NCBI GenBank assembly: GCA_030835875.1
Contig: JAURQY010000007.1
Span: forward strand, 1-5,513
Length of the DNA stretch: 5,513 nt
Source of the DNA: Nitriliruptorales bacterium
Lineage (GTDB): Bacteria; Actinomycetota; Nitriliruptoria; Nitriliruptorales; Nitriliruptoraceae
Direction of reading: 5' to 3'
A program made the translations under genes and the position numbers. Positions 1 through 5,513 of the stretch are shown piece by piece; the first letter of the stretch is position 1, and each line of letters starts with the position of its first letter. The notes beneath the pieces are model-generated. The model was not told where the DNA came from and searched no databases. It worked only from the letters and a program-made list of their open reading frames with translations.

Positions 1-141
1 GGCGCAGCGTCCGAGCGCAGCCATCCCGGGGTTCCCGGGCGCCATCACGAGCGCGTGGACGCCCGCATCGGTCGCGAGTCGCGCGGCGAGCGCGTGCTCG
101 CGACCGCCGGAGCCCACGACGAGGACGCGACGGCCGGGCAC
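1..141 (-). CDS. purD: Phosphoribosylamine-glycine ligase (GARS), N-terminal fragment
   Basis: The first 47 codons of PurD run off the left edge. PurD joins glycine to 5-phosphoribosylamine using ATP, the second step of de novo purine synthesis, in the cytosol. What is visible is the N-terminal Rossmann-like domain: a hydrophobic strand (VLVVG, residues 6-10), then the family hallmark GSGGREHA (10-17), and the second hallmark APGNPGMA (34-41). The chosen start is GTG at 141-139. It gives the short leader MPGRR before the first strand, as is usual for PurD, and lies 1 nt after the purA stop codon, so translation is probably coupled to purA. No strong Shine-Dalgarno precedes it, which fits coupling. 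The two genes form a purine operon in the order purA-purD. Identity is secure from the two motifs; about 90% of the protein lies outside the window. Confidence 0.92.
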   Translation of the reverse strand, partial: MPGRRVLVVGSGGREHALAARLATDAGVHALVMAPGNPGMAALGRCA

Positions 142-142
142 G

Positions 143-1420
<1,278 letters not shown>

Positions 1421-1530
1421 GACGCCCTCCCTGCGCACGGCGCCCGACCCTGCGGGCGGCGACCCGACGGCGGCTGCGAGCCCGCCAGCACCCGTCGCGG
1501 GCACCGTGACCCGACGCTAGCCGGTGCCGG
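1421..1530 (-). promoter_or_regulatory. Intergenic leader of purA with a possible -10 and a small hairpin
   Basis: The 110 bp between the ProA-like stop and the purA start hold no gene. A TANNNT-type -10 candidate, TAGCGT, lies at 1519-1514 on the minus strand, but no convincing -35 is seen 16-18 bp upstream. If used, it would give a leader of roughly 85 nt. Within that leader, CGCCCG (1441-1446) and CGGGCG (1453-1458) form a perfect 6-bp stem with a 6-nt loop, 8 nt upstream of the Shine-Dalgarno. No purine riboswitch architecture is recognisable. PurA could equally be read through from the gene upstream. Confidence 0.25.
1426..1432 (-). promoter_or_regulatory. Ribosome binding site of purA
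   Basis: On the minus strand AGGGAGG lies 5 nt before the GTG at 1420. It decides the start in favour of the shorter, family-length protein and against the GTG at 1504, which would add 28 residues. Confidence 0.75.
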
Positions 1531-3114
1531 TCAGCGCGTGATGTCGGGGTCGGTCTGGCGCATTCGGGTGCGCACGGTCGCGATCGCGTCGCCGGTCAGG
1601 ATGCCGCCGCGGCCGAACAGTCGGCCGCCCTCCCAGTTGGAGAGCCCGAGCTCCGGGGTGGTGAGCGCGTACTGCCCGTCGACCCAGCGCGTGAACCCGT
1701 CGCCGACGAACGGCGCCTCGAGGGTCCGCCATGCCTGGTCGTGGTCAGCGGGGTCCTCGCTCAGCACCGAGACGATGAAGCGCGGGCTGTACGTGTTGCA
1801 CAGCGTGACCGCCTCGTCGAGGTCGTCGACGAGCGCGAGGGTGAGCTCGGGGCTCTCCCCCCACTCCCACTCGGCACCGAGGTCGGCGACGTGGAGCTCC
1901 TCGGCGCGGACCTCGGGGACGGGTCCGCCGGCGCGTGCGATCGCGACGGTCCGGTCGAACCAGCCCGACCCGACGACGCGGACGACCTCGGCGCGCTCCT
2001 CGTCGTCGCGCACGAGGACGTGGAGCTTCGGCTCCGTCCCGCGCGCAGCGGCCGCGGTCTCGAGCGCCTCGAGCACGACGGGGACGAGGTCGGCAGCGAC
2101 GTCCCGCACGACGCAGCACACGTTGAGCGTGTTGCACACCTTGCGGTCGAGGGAGCTGCGCACCGTCGCTGCGACGCGCGCACGGTCGGCGCTCGGCGTG
2201 ACGAGCATCCACGCACCGCCCGTGCCGTGGAGCGACACCGGCGTCCCCTGCCGTCGCGCGACCCCACCGAGCTGCGCGACGGCCGCACCGGACCCGCGTG
2301 CGACGGCGAGCGCGAGCCGGTCGTCCGCGAAGAGCGCCCAGCCTGCCGCGCGGTCCTCCGACGCGACGAGGGACACGGCGCCGGCGGGGAGACCCGCCTC
2401 GGCGAGCGCCGGGCGGACGGCATGCTCGACGAGGGCGGTCGCGGTGCCGAGCGCGTCGGAGCCGATGCGGAACACGACCGCGTTCCCTCCGCGCAGCACG
2501 CCGCACGCGTCCGCGACGACGTTCGGTCGTCCCTCGAAGACGAACGCGACGACGCCGAGCCGGTCGCGCACCTGCTCGAGCGACCAGCCCTCATGCGCAT
2601 GGTGCGCGACGACGGTCCCGCGCGCGCCCGCGACATCGGTCCACCCGCGCAGCCCGGCGATCATGTCGGTGCGCATGCGGCCGCTCAGCACGAGGCGCGT
2701 CGTCGAGCGGCCACGGGCGTGTGCGCGTTCGACGTCGCGCGCGTTGGCGTCGGCGATCGGCGCGAACACGGCATCATCGGCGAGTCGGTCGGCGAACGCG
2801 TGGAAGAAGCGGTCCACCGCCGCGTCCTCGACGGCGCCGAGCAGCAGCGACGCATCCACCGCAGCGGTCACCGCGGCGCGCGCGGCCTCGCGTGCCGCGG
2901 CCGGGACATGGAGGAGCTCACCCGTCTCCTCGTCGACGAGGAGCGCGTCGCCCGCCACGAACGCGTCGGCGAGCGCCGCCGATACCGTCACGACGCGGTC
3001 GCCGCCGAAGACGATCGGCTGCCCCGGCGCGAGCCGCTCGAGCAGCGCCGGGAACGCGGGGTCAGGCCCGGAGGCGCCCCCGGCGGTGGAAGGATGTGGT
3101 CCCTGAGTGGCCAT
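1531..3114 (-). CDS. Divergent, N-terminally extended ProA-family aldehyde dehydrogenase (glutamate-5-semialdehyde dehydrogenase-like)
   Basis: The 527-aa protein belongs to the aldehyde dehydrogenase fold and is closest to ProA, which reduces gamma-glutamyl phosphate with NADPH for proline synthesis. Supporting motifs are VFEGRPNV (192-199, compare the YEARPNV of ProA), ARGSGAAVAQL (272-282), TPVSLHGTGG (291-300), the catalytic-cysteine segment KVCNTLN with Cys327, and a C-terminal FTRWVDG (474-480) matching the ProA FTDGG region. It differs from standard ProA (about 420 aa). There is an extra N-terminal stretch of roughly 90 residues, with a segment AGDALLVDEETGELLHVPAA at 54-73. The usual ProA signature rich in His/Ser/Asp is replaced by NTYSPRFIVSV (440-450). 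The ATG at 3114 has no Shine-Dalgarno but sits 6 nt after TACCGT, so the mRNA is probably leaderless. The gene is divergent from the MerR-B12 regulator. No proB neighbour is visible. Either a true ProA or a paralogue acting on another acyl phosphate or aldehyde is possible; the family is secure, the substrate is not. Confidence 0.85.
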   Translation of the reverse strand: MATQGPHPSTAGGASGPDPAFPALLERLAPGQPIVFGGDRVVTVSAALADAFVAGDALLVDEETGELLHVPAAAREAARAAVTAAVDASLLLGAVEDAAVDRFFHAFADRLADDAVFAPIADANARDVERAHARGRSTTRLVLSGRMRTDMIAGLRGWTDVAGARGTVVAHHAHEGWSLEQVRDRLGVVAFVFEGRPNVVADACGVLRGGNAVVFRIGSDALGTATALVEHAVRPALAEAGLPAGAVSLVASEDRAAGWALFADDRLALAVARGSGAAVAQLGGVARRQGTPVSLHGTGGAWMLVTPSADRARVAATVRSSLDRKVCNTLNVCCVVRDVAADLVPVVLEALETAAAARGTEPKLHVLVRDDEERAEVVRVVGSGWFDRTVAIARAGGPVPEVRAEELHVADLGAEWEWGESPELTLALVDDLDEAVTLCNTYSPRFIVSVLSEDPADHDQAWRTLEAPFVGDGFTRWVDGQYALTTPELGLSNWEGGRLFGRGGILTGDAIATVRTRMRQTDPDITR

Positions 3115-3133
3115 GGGCGCACGGTAGGGCGCA
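3115..3133. repeat. Direct repeat GGGCGCA x2, 12-bp period, in the divergent promoter region
   Basis: GGGCGCA occurs at 3115-3121 and 3127-3133 on the plus strand, separated by CGGTA. The pair abuts the start codon of the ProA-like gene and brackets its candidate -10. MerR-B12 regulators of the CarH type are known to bind direct repeats of about 11 bp over promoters, so this could be an operator. In such GC-rich DNA a 7-bp repeat may also be chance. Confidence 0.35.
3121..3126 (-). promoter_or_regulatory. Candidate -10 element (TACCGT) for leaderless ProA-like mRNA
   Basis: TACCGT on the minus strand fits the actinobacterial TANNNT -10 pattern and is followed by exactly 6 nt and then the ATG at 3114. 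This places the expected transcription start on the A of the start codon. The absence of any Shine-Dalgarno upstream fits a leaderless transcript. No clear -35 hexamer is seen 16-18 bp upstream. Confidence 0.4.
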
Positions 3134-3182
3134 TCCCGCCGGCCGGCATCCGCAAACGGCGCCCGCAGCGAACCCTCGGGGA

Positions 3183-3188
3183 GGAGGG
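3183..3188 (+). promoter_or_regulatory. Ribosome binding site of the MerR-B12 regulator
   Basis: GGAGGG lies 6 nt before the ATG at 3195 and is the strongest Shine-Dalgarno in the window. It fixes this ATG as the start, although the open frame continues several hundred bases upstream through DNA antisense to the ProA-like gene. Confidence 0.8.
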
Positions 3189-3194
3189 ACCCGG

Positions 3195-4148
3195 ATGGAG
3201 ACCCCCGCGCTGCGCATCGGCGCCGTCGCACGCCGCACCGGCGTGGCGGTGACGACGTTGCGCGCCTGGGAGTCCCGCTACGGGGTCCTCCGCCCGGGTC
3301 GGACGGAGGGCGGCCACCGCCTCTACTCGGAGGAGGACGTCGACCGGGTCCTCGCCGTGCTGCGGCTGACCTCGCAGGGATGGTCGGTCAGCGCCGCCGC
3401 CGCATCGATCACGGCCGAGCGCACGCCGTCCCGCCTCCGTCTCGTCGGGGACATGGGAGCGGCGACCTCCGGCGCGGGGACCCCCGACGCGACGACGCCG
3501 TCAGCGATGTCGTCCGACCCGACCGTCGCCGGCCTGCGCGACATCCTCGTGCGGGCCGTGCATGCCTACGACACGGCGGCTGCCGAGGAGGCGCTCGACA
3601 CCGCCATCGCCCGGCTCGGTGTCGCGTTGGCCCTCGAGGAGATGGTGCTGCCGGTGCTGCGCGACCTCGGCGAGGGCTGGGAGCGCGACCCGGCGCTCAT
3701 CTCGGCCGAGCACTTCGCGACCAACACCCTGCGGCCACGCATCATGCGGCTGCTCACGATGGCGCGCAGCGCGACCGCGCCCCGCTGCATCGCGGCCGCA
3801 CCGGAGCCGGAGGACCATGAGCTCGGCGTGCTGTCCGCCGCCGCAGTCGCGGCGGACCTCGGCTTCCGCGTCACCTACCTCGGAGCGCGCACCCCATCGG
3901 TCGCGCTCGAGCGCAGCATCATGACGCTTCGTCCGGACGTCGTGCTCGTCGGTGCCGTGACCGCGCGCGCGGGGCGAGTGTTCTGCGACGCGCCGCCGGC
4001 GCTCGGTGACGCGCGGCTCGTCGTCGGCGGACCCGGCTTCGCGGGCCTCGACGATGCGCTCCCGCCCGGCACCGAGCGGGCGGACTCGCTCACCGAGCTG
4101 CGCGGGGCGCTGCAGCGTGCGCTCGACCGGAACGGTGCGACCGGCTGA
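3195..4148 (+). CDS. MerR-family transcriptional regulator with cobalamin-binding domain (CarH/LitR-like)
   Basis: The 317-aa protein has three parts. Residues 6-75 are a MerR winged helix (RIGAVARRTGV, TLRAWESRYG, then GGHRLYSEEDV in the wing). Residues 76-110 are an Ala/Thr/Ser/Pro-rich linker. Residues 111-195 are the helical cap and 197-310 the Rossmann-like B12 domain. The cap carries an exact W-x9-E-H motif (Trp162, Glu172-His173), known in CarH to cover the upper face of adenosylcobalamin. The B12 domain carries E-x-H-x-x-G (Glu206, His208, Gly211), where His208 would be the lower axial cobalt ligand, and VVGGPG at 276-281. Family members are light- or cobalamin-controlled repressors, often of carotenoid or photoprotection genes. 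The residue after the Trp, His132 in Thermus CarH, is Glu163 here. The gene is divergent from the ProA-like gene with 80 bp between and may control it and itself. B12 binding is a confident inference; light sensing is uncertain. Confidence 0.9.
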   Translation: METPALRIGAVARRTGVAVTTLRAWESRYGVLRPGRTEGGHRLYSEEDVDRVLAVLRLTSQGWSVSAAAASITAERTPSRLRLVGDMGAATSGAGTPDATTPSAMSSDPTVAGLRDILVRAVHAYDTAAAEEALDTAIARLGVALALEEMVLPVLRDLGEGWERDPALISAEHFATNTLRPRIMRLLTMARSATAPRCIAAAPEPEDHELGVLSAAAVAADLGFRVTYLGARTPSVALERSIMTLRPDVVLVGAVTARAGRVFCDAPPALGDARLVVGGPGFAGLDDALPPGTERADSLTELRGALQRALDRNGATG

Positions 4149-4157
4149 CCGCTCAGC
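4144..4157. other. Hairpin containing both stop codons at the convergent junction
   Basis: GCTGA (4144-4148) and TCAGC (4153-4157) form a perfect 5-bp inverted repeat with a 4-nt loop. The left arm holds the TGA of the MerR-B12 gene and the right arm the TGA of the minus-strand membrane-protein gene. No T-tract follows on either side, so it is not a classic intrinsic terminator; it might contribute to 3'-end protection or termination in both directions. Confidence 0.3.
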
Positions 4158-4401
4158 GCAGGTAGAGGGTGATCGACATCCCGAGGATCATCATCACGCC
4201 CGCAGCGACCGTGACGGGCATGCCGAGGCGGTGCCCCTTCACGTGGGCGACGAGTCCGACGAGCATCCCGAGCGGTCCCGTCACCGGCGACAGCCCGCCG
4301 AGCATCGCGGTCAGCCCGAGCAGCCCGGCAGCGACGACGAGCGCCGTCGCGCCGCGCGGCGAGGCCTCGATCGGTGCGAACGGGTCGCGGGTCTCGGTCA
4401 C
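4153..4401 (-). CDS. Small integral membrane protein (weakly DUF4190-like)
   Basis: The 82-aa product has a short polar N terminus (MTETRDPFAPIEASPRG), then a hydrophobic stretch at about 18-36, a shorter one at about 41-53, a basic loop HVKGHRLG (53-60) and a final hydrophobic segment at about 61-80 ending in LYLR. This gives two or three membrane segments. The pattern of a Gly-rich helix, a short basic cytosolic loop and another Gly-rich helix resembles DUF4190-type small membrane proteins, but the similarity is weak and no function can be given. The GTG start at 4401 is chosen because GGAG lies 6 nt upstream and the frame before it is basic, low-complexity and antisense-like. It follows the rhodanese gene by 25 nt on the same strand, so the two are probably co-transcribed. 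Its ribosome site can be locked in a hairpin. Confidence 0.65.
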   Translation of the reverse strand: MTETRDPFAPIEASPRGATALVVAAGLLGLTAMLGGLSPVTGPLGMLVGLVAHVKGHRLGMPVTVAAGVMMILGMSITLYLR

Positions 4402-4405
4402 GCCG

Positions 4406-4426
4406 GGCTCCGGGTGTCGGGGAGCC
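4406..4426 (-). promoter_or_regulatory. Hairpin sequestering the Shine-Dalgarno of the membrane-protein gene
   Basis: Read on the minus strand, GGCTCC (4426-4421) lies directly after the rhodanese stop codon and pairs perfectly with GGAGCC (4411-4406) across a 9-nt loop. The 3' arm contains the GGAG ribosome site of the downstream gene. A ribosome terminating on the rhodanese message would reach over the 5' arm and open the stem, so the arrangement suggests translational coupling. This is inferred from base pairing only. Confidence 0.4.
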
Positions 4427-4840
4427 TCAGCGTACGATGCGCACGCCCGTCGCCTCCGACGCGTCCTCGAGCGATCCGAGGTTCGTCGTCGTGAAGCCGA
4501 GCGGCGCCATGTACTGGATCGCAACGTCCGCCCGACGTCCGGTCCGGCAGTACACGAGGTAGTCCAAGTCCGGGTCGAGCAGGTCGACCTGTGCGGTGAA
4601 CGTCGGCAGCTCGACGGGGATGTTGACCGCGCCGTCGAGGTGACCCTCGGCGAACTCGGCCGGGGTGCGCACGTCGATCAGCACCGTGTTCGCCGGGAGC
4701 GCCTCCGCGGCGCTCAGGCCGGCGTCCTCCGCGGTCGAGCAGGCGGCGGTGGTCCCGAGCGTCGCGACGAGCGCGGCGGCGAGGGCGAGGCGCCGGAGGG
4801 TGCGACGCAGCGGGCGGGGAGCGGTGTCGTGGGTCATCAT
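4427..4840 (-). CDS. Exported rhodanese-domain protein, probable lipoprotein
   Basis: The 137-aa product starts with a twin-Arg-rich basic segment (PRPLRRTLRR, 9-18), a hydrophobic stretch (LALAAALVATLG, about 18-29) and TTAACS. Cys34 is a likely lipidation site; the lipobox is slightly unusual with Thr at -3 (TAAC). The mature part is a single rhodanese domain: VLIDVRTPAEFAEGHLDGAV at 53-72 and the active-site loop CRTGRR at 98-103, with catalytic Cys98 present. Such domains transfer sulfur or bind thiols and oxyanions; the physiological substrate is unknown. Export suggests it works on the outer face of the membrane. Two ATGs occur in tandem (4840 and 4837). Neither has a Shine-Dalgarno, and TACCTT lies 4 and 7 nt upstream, so a leaderless message beginning at the second ATG is possible (136 aa). 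It heads a two-gene unit with the small membrane protein. Confidence 0.85.
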   Translation of the reverse strand: MMTHDTAPRPLRRTLRRLALAAALVATLGTTAACSTAEDAGLSAAEALPANTVLIDVRTPAEFAEGHLDGAVNIPVELPTFTAQVDLLDPDLDYLVYCRTGRRADVAIQYMAPLGFTTTNLGSLEDASEATGVRIVR

Positions 4841-4844
4841 GGGG

Positions 4845-4850
4845 AAGGTA
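4845..4850 (-). promoter_or_regulatory. Candidate -10 element (TACCTT) for the rhodanese gene
   Basis: TACCTT on the minus strand fits TANNNT and lies 7 nt before the second of the two tandem ATGs (4837). With no Shine-Dalgarno present, this supports a leaderless or near-leaderless transcript. A -35 element is not evident. Confidence 0.35.
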
Positions 4851-4914
4851 ACGCCGGGGGTCCCGGGCCTATTCCGGTCCGTCACACGCCCGCGGCACGG
4901 GCACGGGGGATGCG

Positions 4915-5355
4915 ATGGCAGCGCCGGATCTGACGATGGCGCCGGACGTCCGGGCGGCGTTCCTCACCGAGGAGCGCGTGGTCCGGCTCGCCACGATCGA
5001 CGACGACGGCTGGCCCGTGGTCGTCCCGCTGTGGTTCGTCCGTCACCGCGACCCGCGCGGCGAGCTGTGGGTCTGGAACCTGGACCGCGCCCGTCGCACC
5101 GCCCGGCTCGAGGCCGGCGGACGCTGCGGGGTGACCGTCGATGCCGGCATCGAGTACCACGAGCTGCGCGGTATCACCGCACGGGCGACGCCGACCCGCG
5201 TCGCGGACGACGACGTGCCGGTCGAGGTCCGCCTCGCCTACGCGCGCAAGTACTTCGCGAGCGACGAGCCGCATCCTGCCGCGCACCACCACACGTGGTT
5301 CGCGCTCGCGCTGTCGGGCGAGCGCAGCTGGGACTTCCGCCGGCTCGGCGCCTGA
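4915..5355 (+). CDS. Pyridoxamine 5'-phosphate oxidase-family (flavin/F420 split-barrel) protein
   Basis: The 146-aa protein shows the pattern of a split beta-barrel of the PNPOx-like superfamily. First strand: VVRLATIDDDG (22-32). Second strand: PVVVPLWFV (34-42). Third strand: ELWVWNLDRARRTARLEAGG (50-69), where the Arg/Thr/Ala segment commonly contacts the cofactor phosphate. Then come CGVTVD (71-76), HELRGITARATPT (82-94) and a C-terminal WFALALSGERSWDFRRL (128-144). Family members bind FMN or the deazaflavin F420 and act as small oxidoreductases, or occasionally as haem or biliverdin-related proteins; the cofactor cannot be decided here. In Actinomycetota many are F420-dependent. The ATG at 4915 is chosen because GGGGGA lies 4 nt upstream and the leader to the first strand is short. 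An ATG at 4910 is in another frame. The gene is divergent from the rhodanese unit and convergent with the phosphofructokinase-like gene. Confidence 0.82.
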   Translation: MAAPDLTMAPDVRAAFLTEERVVRLATIDDDGWPVVVPLWFVRHRDPRGELWVWNLDRARRTARLEAGGRCGVTVDAGIEYHELRGITARATPTRVADDDVPVEVRLAYARKYFASDEPHPAAHHHTWFALALSGERSWDFRRLGA

Positions 5356-5369
5356 CGGCCGTGCGTCAG
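5352..5369. other. Hairpin containing both stop codons at the second convergent junction
   Basis: CTGACG (5352-5357) and CGTCAG (5364-5369) form a perfect 6-bp inverted repeat with a 6-nt loop. The left arm includes the TGA of the split-barrel gene and the right arm the TGA of the minus-strand phosphofructokinase-like gene. It could act as a bidirectional 3'-end structure. No T-tract is present. Confidence 0.4.
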
Positions 5370-5513
5370 TAGAGGAACATCGGCTTGCCCTCGACCTGCC
5401 GGACCTTCGGTCGATAGGCGTCGACGTCGTAGAGCGCCTCGACGTCGACGCGCTTCACACCTGCACCGGTCGCCATCAGCGGGACGTTCGTGTAGGTCCC
5501 ACCGCGCAGCGCC
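5366..5513 (-). CDS. Phosphofructokinase-like protein (probably PPi-dependent type), C-terminal fragment
   Basis: Only the last 48 codons are in the window; the gene continues past the right edge. The fragment reads ALRGGTYTNVPL (1-12 of the fragment), then VKRVDVEALYDVDAYRPKV (19-37) and ends in EGKPMFLY. The order of a short Gly-turn strand with a VPL motif, a Lys-x-Val-Asp-Val strand, a Tyr-x-x-x-x-Tyr-Arg-Pro motif and a terminal Gly-x-Pro-Met-Phe-Leu matches my memory of the C terminus of pyrophosphate-dependent 6-phosphofructokinases (Pfp type, phosphorylating fructose 6-phosphate in glycolysis, or the reverse). The catalytic part is not visible, so phosphate donor and activity cannot be judged. 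The stop codon lies 10 nt from that of the convergent split-barrel gene. Confidence 0.6.
   Translation of the reverse strand, partial: ALRGGTYTNVPLMATGAGVKRVDVEALYDVDAYRPKVRQVEGKPMFLY

Noticed and set aside
1421..1504. 28-codon N-terminal extension of PurA from a GTG at 1504
   Set aside because: The standard PurA N terminus begins at 1420, with AGGGAGG 5 nt upstream; the extension has no similarity to the family.
1516..1535. Imperfect inverted repeat at the ProA-like stop codon as an intrinsic terminator
   Set aside because: The arms GCTAGCCGG and CCGGTCAGC have two central mismatches, the loop would be only 2 nt, and there is no T-tract.
2298..3194. Upstream extension of the MerR-B12 reading frame
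   Set aside because: The extension is almost pure Arg/Pro/Ala, antisense to the ProA-like gene, and a strong Shine-Dalgarno sits just before the ATG at 3195.
4169..4933. Plus-strand open frame opposite the rhodanese unit
   Set aside because: No recognisable domain. The opposite strand encodes a canonical rhodanese with an intact active site.

Overview
The window is very GC-rich, with G or C at almost every third codon position and frequent GTG starts. The purine enzyme PurA carries the actinobacterial-style His-His-Ala tail motif. Together these suggest a high-GC Actinomycetota chromosome, probably from a deep lineage, but the sequence alone does not fix the class. No mobile element, integrase, tRNA, rRNA, CRISPR array or phage gene is visible. 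The region looks like ordinary core chromosome with some lineage-specific genes.

Layout. On the minus strand (1-1420) lie purA and, 1 nt after it, the 5' end of purD, a purine biosynthesis pair. Upstream of them, also on the minus strand (1531-3114), is a long and divergent ProA-family (gamma-glutamyl phosphate reductase-like) aldehyde dehydrogenase. It has an extra N-terminal region of about 90 residues and an altered ProA signature. Divergent from it on the plus strand (3195-4148) is a MerR-family regulator with a C-terminal cobalamin-binding module of the CarH/LitR type. The 80-bp space between them holds a 7-bp direct repeat at 12-bp period around a likely leaderless promoter of the ProA-like gene.

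Convergent with the regulator is a minus-strand two-gene unit (4153-4840): a predicted exported rhodanese-domain lipoprotein followed by an 82-aa membrane protein whose Shine-Dalgarno can be sequestered in a hairpin. Divergent from that unit is a small flavin/F420-type split-barrel oxidoreductase (4915-5355). It converges on the 3' end of a phosphofructokinase-like gene (5366-5513, minus). Both convergent junctions are only 4-10 nt long and both place the two stop codons in a small perfect hairpin.

How the genes relate. PurA and PurD both act in purine synthesis. The most attractive functional link is the B12-dependent MerR regulator and the divergent ProA-like gene with its repeat-bearing promoter; direct control is inferred, not shown. 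I see no sign of a wholly new multi-gene system. The points most worth checking are that regulatory pair, the missing CarH His132 equivalent, the divergent ProA paralogue and the RNA hairpin in the rhodanese operon.
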